DNA of 64,000 nt from an uncultured Slackia sp. (GCF_959608125.1 NZ_CAUHPG010000001.1:62001-126000); one strand, 5' to 3'. Positions 26,666-36,590 are shown, counted from the first letter of the stretch. A program made the numbers and translations. Notes: a model not told the origin generated them from the letters alone.

Positions 26666-27244
26666 GTGGAAATCTACGAAGACATCGAGACGTACACGCC
26701 GTTCAACGAGCAGGAGGCGGTGGACAAGCGCACCATCTTGGCCGTCCTCGAAAGCGACGAAGCTTGCTTCGATCGCAGCGCCCAGGCGCATATGACCTGC
26801 TCGGTCTGGACCGTCGATGCGGCCATGGAGCAAACGCTTTTCGTCTATCACGACATCTACGATTCCTGGTCGTGGATCGGCGGCCATGCCGATGGCGAAC
26901 ACGACCTCGCCTCCGTGGCCCTGCGCGAACTCGAGGAAGAAACGGGCGTCGCAGGCGCACGGCTCGTGCCCTGCTGCGGAAGCGACATCCTTTCGCTGGA
27001 GACGCTCACCGTGGACGGCCACGAGAAACTCGGCGTCTACGTGAGCTCGCATCTGCACCTCAACGTGACCTATCTGGCCGTCGCCGACCCGGCCGAACCG
27101 CTGCGCTGCGCGCCAGGCGAAAACAGCGCCGTGGCTTGGATGCCGATGGATGAAGCACTGAAGCGATCGACCGAGCCGTGGATGCGCGACCGCATCTATC
27201 GCAAGATCGTCGCCAAGCTGGCCGCCGCACGGAGCGACGCATAG
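26666..27244 (+). CDS. NUDIX hydrolase
   Basis: This 192-residue protein carries the NUDIX box at residues 73-95: GX5EX7REUXEEXGU is matched by the sequence starting GGHADGE and ending RELEEETGV. NUDIX enzymes hydrolyse nucleoside diphosphates linked to another moiety, using Mg2+ held by the box glutamates. A hydrophobic segment VYVSSHLHLNVTYLAV precedes the C-terminal part. The GTG follows the upstream stop TAA directly, indicating coupling with the Q/P-rich membrane protein. AAAAAGGA serves as binding site. The substrate is unknown. Confidence 0.87.
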   Translation: MEIYEDIETYTPFNEQEAVDKRTILAVLESDEACFDRSAQAHMTCSVWTVDAAMEQTLFVYHDIYDSWSWIGGHADGEHDLASVALRELEEETGVAGARLVPCCGSDILSLETLTVDGHEKLGVYVSSHLHLNVTYLAVADPAEPLRCAPGENSAVAWMPMDEALKRSTEPWMRDRIYRKIVAKLAAARSDA

Positions 27245-27284
27245 GCCGACGGCCTCTGTGCATCGCGAATCCATCCCGAAAAGC

Positions 27285-27315
27285 AAAAAGCCCGTCTCTT
27301 ACGAGACGGGCTTTG
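27285..27315. terminator. terminator between the NUDIX gene and rpmE
   Basis: AAAGCCCGTCTC and GAGACGGGCTTT flank a short loop. Flanking A and T runs let it act in both directions. Confidence 0.85.
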
Positions 27316-27337
27316 CATTCACGCGATGTATGCGCCG

Positions 27338-27781
27338 TTACTCGGCAGCATTCTCCTCCGCGGGAGCCTCGGCGGCCTCGACGGCCTCTTCAGCAGGAGC
27401 GGCAGCCTCTTCGGCAGCAGCCTTGGCGGCAGCGGCCTCGGCCTTCTTGGCATACTCGGCAGCACGGGCGGCCTTCTCGGCGGCCTTGGCCTCGCGCTCG
27501 GCCTTCTTCTTGGCCTCGAGCTCGGCAGCGGCGGCAGCCTTGGCGGCCTTCTTGGCGGCCTCGCGCTCGGCGACGGCGGCGGAAGCGGAACCGAACTTGT
27601 CAGCGAAGCGCTGGACGCGTCCGCCGGTGTCGATCAGCTTCTGGGTGCCGGTGAAGAACGGATGACATGCGTTGCAGATGTCGATCTTCAGCTCGGGCTT
27701 GGTGGAGCGGGTAACGAAGGTGTTACCGCAGGTGCACTTGACGGTGCAGTCCATGTATTCGGGATGGATACCCTGCTTCAT
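27338..27781 (-). CDS. rpmE: 50S ribosomal protein L31 with long Ala/Lys/Glu-rich tail
   Basis: The first 67 residues are a clear zinc-binding L31: MKQGIHPEY, then C16xC18 and C36xxC39 ([17 protein letters not shown]). L31 bridges the two ribosomal subunits and normally ends near residue 70. Here an extra 80 residues follow, built from A, K and E (repeats such as [18 protein letters not shown] and [19 protein letters not shown]). This part would form a long, highly charged helix. The ATG is at 27779-27781 with AAAAGGAGA before it. Its leader contains three alternately pairing segments (separate entry). Such L31 tails are not standard; see findings. Confidence 0.93.
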   Translation of the reverse strand: MKQGIHPEYMDCTVKCTCGNTFVTRSTKPELKIDICNACHPFFTGTQKLIDTGGRVQRFADKFGSASAAVAEREAAKKAAKAAAAAELEAKKKAEREAKAAEKAARAAEYAKKAEAAAAKAAAEEAAAPAEEAVEAAEAPAEENAAE

Positions 27782-27799
27782 GTTGGTTTCTCCTTTTCA

Positions 27800-27840
27800 G
27801 GCGCCTTGGTTTCCGACCAAGACTAGACAGCCTTGGTATT
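27800..27840 (-). promoter_or_regulatory. structured 5' leader of rpmE
   Basis: On the minus strand segments ACCAAGG (27837-27831), CTTGGT (27821-27816) and ACCAAGG (27810-27804) follow one another. The middle one can pair with either neighbour, giving two exclusive hairpins 7-20 bases ahead of the ribosome binding site. A -10 candidate TAGAAT (27843-27838) overlaps the first segment, so it is unsure whether that segment is transcribed; TATAAC (27858-27853) is an alternative. Autoregulatory L31 leaders are known in other bacteria. Confidence 0.45.
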
Positions 27841-28056
27841 CTATCACACACGGTTATACCGATGGAAGGATCGTTTATGGAGATTCGCCGATCGCGCAGC
27901 ATTCATGCAGGCGGCGCGGCGCGGCGCACGCCGTCGTCCAAATGCACTAGAATACCGATATCGACGAGGGCCTGCGCAGACGCGGGCGCTCGTATCGCAG
28001 GCGCCCCATCCGCATGCGGGCGAAACGCGCTTCGCGCGACCGACGAAAGGACGGCC

Positions 28057-28275
28057 ATGGCCACCATCGATACCATCAAAGACATCCTGAACGAAAAGCT
28101 CGACATCGATCCCGCCGACGTGACGGGCGAGTCCACCTTCGAGTCGCTCAACGTCGACTCCCTCGACATGGTCGAACTGGTCTGCGAGCTCGAGGACCGC
28201 TGCGACATCGACTTCGGCGAGCCCGAGGGCCTTACCACCATCGACGAGCTCGTCGCCTACGTCGACAGCCTCTAG
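28057..28275 (+). CDS. acpP: acyl carrier protein
   Basis: This 72-residue acidic protein has the ACP fold signature. VDSLDMVEL contains Ser35, the site for the 4'-phosphopantetheine arm. Helix 1 (TIKDILNEKLDI) and helix 3/4 (TIDELVAYVDSL) match the family. It carries acyl groups in fatty acid synthesis or a related pathway in the cytoplasm. The ATG at 28057 follows GAAAGGACG; the longer frame upstream is not coding. No fatty-acid synthesis genes adjoin it; the next gene is a malic enzyme. It may therefore be a second, specialised ACP, but that is a guess. Confidence 0.9.
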   Translation: MATIDTIKDILNEKLDIDPADVTGESTFESLNVDSLDMVELVCELEDRCDIDFGEPEGLTTIDELVAYVDSL

Positions 28276-28290
28276 ACCGACCGAACCGCC

Positions 28291-28320
28291 GAAACGCCCG
28301 CCGATGTGCGGGCGTTTCGT
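28291..28320 (+). terminator. terminator after acpP
   Basis: GAAACGCCCGC and GCGGGCGTTTC form a perfect 11-bp hairpin after the stop. The T run is short, so partial readthrough into the malic enzyme gene is possible. Confidence 0.65.
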
Positions 28321-28446
28321 ATGCCCGGGCGTTCGTGCGCACGGGCGAACACGAGACAAGCACGGCTCGCGGCCGCGGACCCGCCGCCGCGTCAGCCGAC
28401 GAACGACCGCGCATGCGGGCGGCGCCCCGTGCGAGAAAGGCACGCC

Positions 28447-29619
<1,173 letters not shown>

Positions 29620-29647
29620 CGCGAATTCAGCCGCACGCATGAGAAAC

Positions 29648-29681
29648 GCCCGCTTCGAGCCGATGCTCGAGCGGGCATTTT
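29648..29681. terminator. terminator between malic enzyme gene and mscL
   Basis: Arms GCCCGCTTCGAGC and GCTCGAGCGGGC (one mismatch) flank a four-base loop and are followed by ATTTT. Confidence 0.8.
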
Positions 29682-29715
29682 CGTATATCCGAACGCCGGC
29701 GGCGAGACCCGACTC

Positions 29716-30141
29716 CTAAGCCTGCTGCTTCGCGGCGAGCAAATCGCGGATCTCGCGCAGATAATCCTCCGCGGAAGGCTCGGGCGCGGCGGCCTCTTCT
29801 TCGGTCTCCTTCCTGGACAGCGCCTCGGCGCGAGCGCGGGCCCCATTGGCGGCCTTCACCACGATGAACAGCACGAAGCCCGTGATGAGGAACGTGATGA
29901 CCGAGCTGATCACGGCGCCGAACTTGAACGTCGACCCTGCGACCGTCACATCGAGGACCGACAGCATGCCCGCGAGGTCTCCCCCGCCCGACAGAAGACC
30001 GACCACCATGCCGATGAGCGGCGTGATCAAACCGTCGACCATTCCCGTAACGATCGCCGTGAACGCGCCGCCGATCACGACGCCGACGGCGAGGTCGAGC
30101 ACATTTCCGCGCATGATGAATTCTTTGAACTCCTTGATCAC
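29716..30141 (-). CDS. mscL: large-conductance mechanosensitive channel
   Basis: This 141-residue protein begins with the amphipathic helix IKEFKEFIMRGNVLDLAVGVVIGGAF, which is diagnostic for MscL. Two membrane helices follow (pore helix around 15-45 and FGAVISSVITFLITGFVLFIVV at 78-98). A charged C-terminal bundle ends the protein (PSAEDYLREIRDLL). It forms a pentameric pore that opens under membrane tension and protects against osmotic downshift. The GTG at 30139-30141 follows GGAAAGGGG; 29 further codons upstream do not resemble MscL. It is a single-gene unit. Confidence 0.95.
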   Translation of the reverse strand: MIKEFKEFIMRGNVLDLAVGVVIGGAFTAIVTGMVDGLITPLIGMVVGLLSGGGDLAGMLSVLDVTVAGSTFKFGAVISSVITFLITGFVLFIVVKAANGARARAEALSRKETEEEAAAPEPSAEDYLREIRDLLAAKQQA

Positions 30142-30301
30142 AGCGATCCCCTTTCCTGCATAAGCGGCCCATCGCCGCATCCTGACGAGACGACACGACT
30201 CGCCGCATCGCAGGCAAAAGCATACCAAAGAGCACAGACGTCGTTCAGAGGCGGCCGATGCGGACGATACGCGAAGGCGGCGGACACCGTCGGGGCGATT
30301 C

Positions 30302-31657
30302 CTAGCGGATACGAATCGCGATGCAGATGAACGCGCCTACCGCGAACGCGGCGGAAAGCCCGAACGCCGCATGGAACCCGGCGCTTCCCGCGAGCGCCGC
30401 CCCTTCCACGCAAAACACCATCATGGCCGTGCCGATAGACGCACAGGTCTGACGCACCGCCGTGGCGAACGCACTGCCATCGGCGATGCGCTTGCCGGCA
30501 AGGCCCTTCAAGCTCCATGAACTGAGCGGTCCCACCAAACCGGAAACGCCTAACGCGCGCACGCCCTGCATCACGCACACCAGCCACAACGGCGTGGTTT
30601 CGTCGCACAGCACCATCGAAAGCGCGCCAACGCTCAAAAGCACGCCGGAAACCAGCGCAACGGGACGTATGCCCGCTTTATCCGTCAGAAGACCTGCCAA
30701 GGGATTGACGATGAGCGCCGCCACCGTGCCGGGCAAAAGCACCATGCCCGCCTCCATGGGCGTTCCGCCGCACAGATTCTCGATATACAACGGCACCAAG
30801 AGCGTGATCCCCATAAACGATGCGAACAGCAGGCACTGCGCGACGAAACCCGCGCGAAAACCCGCGTCGGCGAAAATCCCCATATCGATCAAAGGGTCGG
30901 CAATGCGGCGCTGCCGTATGACGAACCACACGAGAGCCGATGCGCCCACCAGAATCGGAGCCCATACGAAAGGATGGGAAAACGGCACCGAAGACGCCTC
31001 GGAACAGCCGACGAGCATGCCGCCGAATGCCACCGTGGAAAGGACGAACGAAAGAAAATCGAGAGGCGTGCGACGCGAGGCGTCGTCGCGGCGTTCGATG
31101 AACAGCAGGCAGAACAGCAGAACAGCGCACGAGAGCACGGATAGCAGCACGAAAAAGCTTCGCCACCCCGTCGAATCGACCATTGCGCCGCCGATCGTAG
31201 GGCCGATATTCGGCGCGAACCCCATCGCCACGCCGGCGATCCCCATCGCCGTGGCCTTGCGCCCGTCGGGGAAATGCGTCATCGCGACAGTCTGCAGCAC
31301 GGGCAACAACATGCCGGCCGCAGCGGCCTGCATCACGCGGCCGACGAACAGCGACACGAATCCCCCGGCGCATGCGCATACCACAGACCCCGCCGCGAAC
31401 AACGCGACCGAACCTGCGGAAAGGTCCTTCAAGCGAAAGCGTCCCATGAAATATGCCGAAAGGGGAACCACCGCGCCGAGGACGAACATGTACGCCGTGG
31501 TAAGGGACTGGCCCAGGCCCGTTGAGATTCCGAACTCCGCGCACACCGTGACGAGCATGGCATTGAGGCCCGTTTGCGAGAGATTGCCCAAAGCCGATCC
31601 CAGGACCACGACGCCGAATATCGCGTAAACCCAGCTTTTTCCATTCCTTATCAACAT
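30302..31657 (-). CDS. MFS multidrug exporter-like protein (DHA2-like)
   Basis: This 451-residue protein has 12-14 membrane helices. The sequence begins with a helix after MLIRNGKSW, and GMAVMPL-like and PNIGPTIGGAMVDSTGWRSFF motif C-type sequence near residue 145 is typical of proton-drug antiporters. RRDDASRRTPLDF marks the central loop, and the C-terminal half repeats the pattern. It would export small molecules from the cytoplasm. The ATG at 31655-31657 follows AGGGGG; upstream in-frame codons are rejected. Its leader has a terminator-like hairpin (separate entry). The substrate is unknown. Confidence 0.82.
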   Translation of the reverse strand: MLIRNGKSWVYAIFGVVVLGSALGNLSQTGLNAMLVTVCAEFGISTGLGQSLTTAYMFVLGAVVPLSAYFMGRFRLKDLSAGSVALFAAGSVVCACAGGFVSLFVGRVMQAAAAGMLLPVLQTVAMTHFPDGRKATAMGIAGVAMGFAPNIGPTIGGAMVDSTGWRSFFVLLSVLSCAVLLFCLLFIERRDDASRRTPLDFLSFVLSTVAFGGMLVGCSEASSVPFSHPFVWAPILVGASALVWFVIRQRRIADPLIDMGIFADAGFRAGFVAQCLLFASFMGITLLVPLYIENLCGGTPMEAGMVLLPGTVAALIVNPLAGLLTDKAGIRPVALVSGVLLSVGALSMVLCDETTPLWLVCVMQGVRALGVSGLVGPLSSWSLKGLAGKRIADGSAFATAVRQTCASIGTAMMVFCVEGAALAGSAGFHAAFGLSAAFAVGAFICIAIRIR

Positions 31658-31678
31658 GCCGCCCCCTAGAATGCGCGC

Positions 31679-31748
31679 GAAAAGGGGCTGTCGGGCACGC
31701 TCCGGCGGACGGCAGCCCTCTTTCGTATCGAAGAACCATCCCATCATA
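31679..31748 (-). promoter_or_regulatory. promoter and terminator-like hairpin in the MFS leader
   Basis: A -10 candidate TATGAT lies on the minus strand (31748-31743). Between it and the start codon at 31657 a stem pairs GGGCTG (31685-31690) with CAGCCC (31713-31718) plus outer A/T pairs, followed by TTTT. It could attenuate MFS transcription. The rest of 31658-32002 holds the rho terminator and nothing else recognisable. Confidence 0.4.
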
Positions 31749-31914
31749 ACGCCGCAAAAAAGCGGGCGGTTCGATTCCGTCCCATTCGCGCCACACTTCC
31801 AAGCGATCGGGGCAGAAAAGATACGGAAAACGAACATCGAAGCGAAACCGGCGGCGAAACGCGCTTTCGCATGAAGGCGACGGCAGGCCGTAGCCGACGA
31901 ACGCCACGGCATGA

Positions 31915-31950
31915 AAAAGCCGCCCCGAGGGCGAACCCCGGGACGGCCCG
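31915..31950 (-). terminator. terminator after rho
   Basis: GCCG..CCG and CGG..CGGC segments in the minus-strand sequence form a hairpin that is followed by TTTTT. Confidence 0.75.
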
Positions 31951-32002
31951 GTCTGCACGGGATAGGCCGCGCAGACATGCGGATCGGCATTTTCACGCGT
32001 CG

Positions 32003-34468
32003 TTAGAACTCGATGTTCTCCGAATCGCGATTGCCCTGCGCCTTCTTCGCCGTGCGAAGAAGGAACTCGTTGTTGTCGTTGGTCTGCTTCAGAGACTTGA
32101 TCAGCATATCCATCGCACGTTCGGTGCTGTTCATGTTCGACAGGATGCGGCGCACCGCCCAGATGAGCGGGGCCTCCTGGGGATCGAGCAGCAGGTCCTC
32201 GCGACGCGTGCCCGACGCCACCGGGTCGATGGCGGGGAAAACGCGACGGTCGGCAAGCGATCGGTCGAGCTTGAGCTCCATATTGCCCGTGCCCTTGAAT
32301 TCCTCGAAGATGACCTCGTCCATCTTCGAACCCGTCTCGATCAGGGCAGAAGCCAGGATGGTGAGGCTGCCGCCGCCTTCGATGTTGCGCGCCGCACCCA
32401 GAAAGCGCTTCGGCGGATAAAGGGCCGTGGAATCGACGCCGCCCGACAGGATTCGTCCGCTCGCGGGCTGGGCGAGGTTGTAGGCGCGTGCAAGGCGCGT
32501 CAGGCTGTCGAGCAGCACTACGACGTCTTCACCGCGTTCCACCAGGCGCTTCGCGCGCTCGATCACCAGCTCGGACACTGCGATGTGGTTTTCGGTAGGC
32601 ATATCGAAGGTCGAGGCGATCACCTCGCCCTTGATGGAGCGCTGCATGTCGGTGACCTCTTCGGGTCGTTCGTCGACAAGCAGGCACATCAAGTGCACCT
32701 CGGGGTTGTTCGCCGTGATCGCGGCCGCGATATCTTTGAGAACCGTGGTCTTGCCGGCCTTCGGAGGACTGACGATCAGGCCGCGCTGGCCCTTGCCGAT
32801 CGGCGAGACCAAGTCGATGACGCGCGCCGTGATGGTCGACTTGCCATGCTCCATGGTCAGGCATTCATCCGGGAACACCGGGGTCAGATCGCCGAACTTC
32901 ACGCGCGGCGCCTGAGCGTCGGCCGAATCGCCGTTGACGAAACCGACCTGGTGCAGCGCAGCGTATTTCTCGTTCGGACGCGCAGGACGCGTCTGGCCTT
33001 TGACGTAATCGCCTTTACGAAGACCGTTGCGACGGATGGTGGAAAGGCCCACATACACGTCGTTCTCGCTGGGCAGATAGCCCTTCGTGCGAAGGAATCC
33101 ATAGCCATCGGGCATGATGTCGAGCACGCCTTCGACCTCGATAAAGCCCTCGGCGCGTACGGACGCCTCGAAGACCTTCTCGACGAGCTCCGCCTTCTTC
33201 AGGCCTGCGACATCAAGCTCGAGCTCGGCAGCCTTTTCGCGCAATTCGGCCACCTTGAGCTTTGCCAGATCCTCCATCGTGGTTTTGGGCATGACAGGCT
33301 CGCGGTCATGACCGCGACGCTGCCTGCGATGATCGTTGCGGTCGGCGTTGCGGTCGTTACGATCATAACGGTCGTTTCGGTCGCGGTTCTGATTCTGACG
33401 GTCCTGACGGCGCTCGCCGTTCTGCTTGCCTTGACGGTCCTGACGGCGCTCGCCGCGGTCGTTGCGCTCGTTTTGCGCCTGACGACGCTCACGCTGCTTG
33501 GATTCGTAGCGGTCCTGCTTCTCGCGCTTCGCCCTCTTGCCTTCAGAAGCCTCGCCTTCCTGGTCGCGATGCTCGTTTGCCTGCCGCGCCTGAACTTCTT
33601 GAGCCTCGGGCGCGTCCTGGCGCTCGGGCTCGACGGCGCTTTCTTGGGATTTCTCCTCCTGCTCGGCAGGCTTGGCCTTCGCGGGGCGTCCGGGACGGCG
33701 ACGCGCAGGCTTTTCCTGAGCGGCATCGTCGTCGGAAACGACGGATGCAGGCTCGGCGGCGCGCTCGTCGGCGGCACGGGCCTCTTCGATGCGCGAAGCC
33801 TCCACCGCAGCACGCAGCATAGTGGAACGACCGGGTCGCTTGCGTACGACCGGCTTTTCTTCGGTTCGAACGGGTTTCGCGGATTCGGATTGGTCGGATA
33901 CGGCGCTCCGGGCGGAATCGGAGCCTGCGACGGCGGAAGTCTTCTCCGCGGCGCTTCCCTCGGATGCGGTCTGGTCGACCGTCGGCTTCGACGTGCGTCG
34001 ACGACGCGGGTTCACGGGGGCTGCGGCGCGCTTCGGCGTCGCGGCCTCGTCGGGTTCGACCGTGCGCTGCGCGGAATCGGCCTGCGACTCGAGCGCCTCG
34101 GGCGCTGCGGAAGCGGCAGGGGCTGTTTCGGCGGGAGCGGCGGCCGTTTTGCGAGAAGATGCCCGCTTCGTCGCACGTGCGGGCTTGGCCTTGGGTTTCG
34201 CCTCGGATGCAGCATCGGCATCCTGGGCGGCGCGGCGCGTACGACGGCGCGGCGCGGGCTTCTCGGGCGCTTCGCCCGATGCTGCAGATTCGTCGGATCC
34301 GTCTGTAGCGCGGGAGTCGGAATCGGCCTGCGGCTCGACGGGGTTCTTACGCGGACGGCCCGGGCGCCTTTTCGCAGGCGCGGGCGCGGCTGCCGCGGCA
34401 GGCTCCTCGAACAAAGGAGCCTGCTGCGCGACAGGGGCCTCCGGCGGTGTTATTTCGTCGGAGATCAT
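32003..34468 (-). CDS. rho: transcription termination factor Rho with long N-terminal insert
   Basis: Rho is a hexameric RNA-dependent ATPase that ends transcription. Here it has 821 residues; typical Rho has about 420. The C-terminal 430 residues are canonical. The Rho N-domain (MEDLAKLKVAELREKAAELELDV) starts near residue 393, followed by the RNA-binding fold LDIMPDGYGFLRTKGYLPSENDVYV. Walker A SPPKAGKTTV lies near 565, LLDSLTRLARAYN near 640, and the R-loop DRSLADRRVFPAID follows. Residues 1-390 are low-complexity: GRPRK-type AT-hook-like motifs near 35 and 240, then an Arg/Asn/Asp-rich run (RNDRGERRQDRQGK and repeats). Its ATG overlaps the transaldolase stop (ATGA), so the two are translationally coupled. 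Confidence 0.96.
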   Translation of the reverse strand: MISDEITPPEAPVAQQAPLFEEPAAAAAPAPAKRRPGRPRKNPVEPQADSDSRATDGSDESAASGEAPEKPAPRRRTRRAAQDADAASEAKPKAKPARATKRASSRKTAAAPAETAPAASAAPEALESQADSAQRTVEPDEAATPKRAAAPVNPRRRRTSKPTVDQTASEGSAAEKTSAVAGSDSARSAVSDQSESAKPVRTEEKPVVRKRPGRSTMLRAAVEASRIEEARAADERAAEPASVVSDDDAAQEKPARRRPGRPAKAKPAEQEEKSQESAVEPERQDAPEAQEVQARQANEHRDQEGEASEGKRAKREKQDRYESKQRERRQAQNERNDRGERRQDRQGKQNGERRQDRQNQNRDRNDRYDRNDRNADRNDHRRQRRGHDREPVMPKTTMEDLAKLKVAELREKAAELELDVAGLKKAELVEKVFEASVRAEGFIEVEGVLDIMPDGYGFLRTKGYLPSENDVYVGLSTIRRNGLRKGDYVKGQTRPARPNEKYAALHQVGFVNGDSADAQAPRVKFGDLTPVFPDECLTMEHGKSTITARVIDLVSPIGKGQRGLIVSPPKAGKTTVLKDIAAAITANNPEVHLMCLLVDERPEEVTDMQRSIKGEVIASTFDMPTENHIAVSELVIERAKRLVERGEDVVVLLDSLTRLARAYNLAQPASGRILSGGVDSTALYPPKRFLGAARNIEGGGSLTILASALIETGSKMDEVIFEEFKGTGNMELKLDRSLADRRVFPAIDPVASGTRREDLLLDPQEAPLIWAVRRILSNMNSTERAMDMLIKSLKQTNDNNEFLLRTAKKAQGNRDSENIEF

Positions 34469-35145
34469 GCGTTAGCAACCTTTTCCCAGTCCTTGAGGAA
34501 CGACTCGAGGCCGCGGTCGGTCAGGGGATGCTGAACCATTTTCTTCAGCACGCCGAACGGCACGGTGGCGATGTCCGCGCCCATCAGAGCGGACTGCGTG
34601 ACATGATTGGCGCTGCGGATAGAAGCGGCGATGATCTCGACCTGCTCGCCGTTGACCGTGTTTTCGGAATAGTCGTAGTTGCCGATGGCGGTCACGACGT
34701 CGCCGAGCTGGGACAGACCGTCTTCGGAGATGTCGTCGAAACGACCGACGAACGGAGAGATATAGCGGGCGCCGGCGCGGGCGGCGAGGATGGCCTGGGG
34801 CACGGAGAAGCACAACGTCATGTTCACGCGGATGCCCTCGTCGGCCAGGGCGCGGCATGCAGCGAGGCCCTCGACCATCGTCGGGATCTTCACGACGACA
34901 TTCGGCGCGATCTTGGCCAGCTCGCGGCCGTCGCGGATAATCTCATCGCGGGTCATGGCGACGCTCTCGGCGCTCACCGGACCGTCGACGATCTCGCAGA
35001 TGCGAGCGATATGGTTGTGGAAATCGTCGAGCTTGCCGCCGATGCGCGAATAGAGCGTGGGATTGGTGGTCACGCCGGCAAGGGCGCCCCAGCTAGCCGC
35101 CTCTTTGATTTCGTCCAGATCGGCGGTATCCAGAAAGAACTTCAC
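34465..35145 (-). CDS. transaldolase (TalC/FSA-type, short form)
   Basis: This 226-residue enzyme is of the short transaldolase/fructose-6-phosphate aldolase group. VKFFLDTADLDEIKEA at the N-terminus and GVTTNPTL near 24-31 are family signatures. Lys86 in NVVVKIP is the Schiff-base residue. It moves a dihydroxyacetone unit in the non-oxidative pentose phosphate pathway, or cleaves fructose-6-phosphate in FSA-type enzymes; the choice is open. The GTG at 35143-35145 is preceded by AGAGGAGG at good spacing. Its stop TGA shares four bases with the ATG of rho, which sits directly downstream. No other pentose phosphate gene is near. Confidence 0.9.
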   Translation of the reverse strand: MKFFLDTADLDEIKEAASWGALAGVTTNPTLYSRIGGKLDDFHNHIARICEIVDGPVSAESVAMTRDEIIRDGRELAKIAPNVVVKIPTMVEGLAACRALADEGIRVNMTLCFSVPQAILAARAGARYISPFVGRFDDISEDGLSQLGDVVTAIGNYDYSENTVNGEQVEIIAASIRSANHVTQSALMGADIATVPFGVLKKMVQHPLTDRGLESFLKDWEKVANA

Positions 35146-35348
35146 TTTTCCTCCTCTAAACAGGAATCGCCCTCGTTCCGCAGAGGGCATATGACACGTA
35201 GGGAAACGCGACGCTGCGGTCGCACGCGATATCAGAATGTAGCGATGGGATTCGAATGAACGAATGGGGCGATAATACCACGAAGAAAGCGAAGTGCGCA
35301 CGTCTTGAGCGAAAAAGCCTTCGCGCGGCCCCGCGCGGACGCGCAAGG

Positions 35349-35380
35349 AAAAAAGGCGGCCGCTCCGAGCGGCCGCCGCC
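35349..35380 (-). terminator. terminator after the C-S lyase gene
   Basis: GGCGGCCGCTC and GAGCGGCCGCC form a strong hairpin followed on the minus strand by TTTTTT. Confidence 0.85.
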
Positions 35381-35390
35381 ATGAAAAGCG

Positions 35391-36590
35391 CTATGCGAAA
35401 CGCGGGTCGCGAGCGGCCGCTTCTATGAAACGGTCGCATGCCCTTTCGAGGACCCTGCGCGGACACGCCAGATTCCACCTCTCGAAGCCGGCGCCGCCGC
35501 AGCCGAAGATCTTGCCTTCGTCGAATGCGATCCTCGCTTCGTCCTGCGCGAAACGCTCGAGGGAATCGGCGTCGTCGAAGTAGGCGCGCCAATCGGTCCA
35601 GGACAGATAAGTCCCTTCCAGAGGCGACCAGTTCATTTCGGGGAATGCCTCCCCCAAACGAGTTTTGACATAAGCGTCGTTGCCGCGGATGTAGACGATA
35701 AGCTCATCGAGCCAGTCCTCGCACTCCCCGTATGCCGCCATCAGGGCTGCGCGGGCGAAGTTGCTCGGCCCGTTGATGACGACGCAGGCCATCTTCTCGT
35801 TGAACGTCCTGCGCAATTTCTCGTCGCAAATCCAGATGTTCGAATTCATAAGACCCGCCTGATTGAAGGTCTTGGAAGGGGCCGTGCAGACGATGGCGTT
35901 GCCGCGAAGCTCATCGGAAAGCGTCATGACGCTGGTGAGCGGGCGATCGCCCATGATCAAATCGCCGTGTATCTCGTCCGAAACCAAGATCACATCATGC
36001 CTCTTGCAGATTTCGGCCACCCGGCGCACCTCTTCGGAAGTCCATACGCGCCCCACGGGATTATGGGGATTGCAGAACAGCATCATGCGCACGTCTTCTC
36101 CCGACGCTGCGGCCTCGAGGCCTTCGAAATCGATGGAGTAAGCGAGCCGCCCGTCCGAGTCGAGGCCTTCGACCAGCGGGTTGTTCACCACGCGGCGACC
36201 GTGCGCTTCGATGCCTGCGCGGAACGGGTAATACACCGGCTCCTGTATGATCACGCCCTCGCCTTCGCGCACGAAGACCATGATCGCAGCGCAAAGAGCC
36301 TGCACTACGCCTTGGGCGGGAACGAGCCAATCCTGCTCGGCGACCCATCCCTGGCGGCGGGCATACCAGTCGCGGCATGCCTCGAAATAAGGCTCGTCGG
36401 CATTCTGGTATCCGAAAACTCCGCGATCGACCACGTCGCGAAGCGCGCGGCGCACCGCAGGAGGCGCCACGAACTCCATGTCGGCGACGGAAAGCGGGAC
36501 GACATCCTCGAGCTCCCCTTCGGCCTTTACGTTCACCCACTTCGACGCGCCGGTACCGCGACGGTCGACCAAGGTCTCGAAATCATACAT
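35391..36590 (-). CDS. patB: PLP-dependent C-S beta-lyase / aminotransferase (MalY/PatB family)
   Basis: This 399-residue PLP enzyme belongs to the MalY/PatB branch of fold type I aminotransferases. Lys240 in SKTFNQAG should form the internal aldimine; NPHNPVGRVW and VSDEIHGDLIM are the cofactor-binding motifs. PatB-type enzymes break C-S bonds of cystathionine and of cysteine S-conjugates to yield a thiol, pyruvate and ammonia. The ATG at 36588-36590 follows AAGGAGG. It is the last gene of a three-gene minus-strand cluster (11 bases after the alpha/beta hydrolase). The position after a hydrolase and an importer suggests it acts on an imported conjugate. Confidence 0.85.
   Translation of the reverse strand: MYDFETLVDRRGTGASKWVNVKAEGELEDVVPLSVADMEFVAPPAVRRALRDVVDRGVFGYQNADEPYFEACRDWYARRQGWVAEQDWLVPAQGVVQALCAAIMVFVREGEGVIIQEPVYYPFRAGIEAHGRRVVNNPLVEGLDSDGRLAYSIDFEGLEAAASGEDVRMMLFCNPHNPVGRVWTSEEVRRVAEICKRHDVILVSDEIHGDLIMGDRPLTSVMTLSDELRGNAIVCTAPSKTFNQAGLMNSNIWICDEKLRRTFNEKMACVVINGPSNFARAALMAAYGECEDWLDELIVYIRGNDAYVKTRLGEAFPEMNWSPLEGTYLSWTDWRAYFDDADSLERFAQDEARIAFDEGKIFGCGGAGFERWNLACPRRVLERACDRFIEAAARDPRFA

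Noticed and set aside
31871..34534. 887-codon open frame opposite rho
   Set aside because: Antisense to rho, whose core motifs are unmistakable; the hydrophobic stretches come from the Arg/Asn/Asp-rich repeats read backwards.
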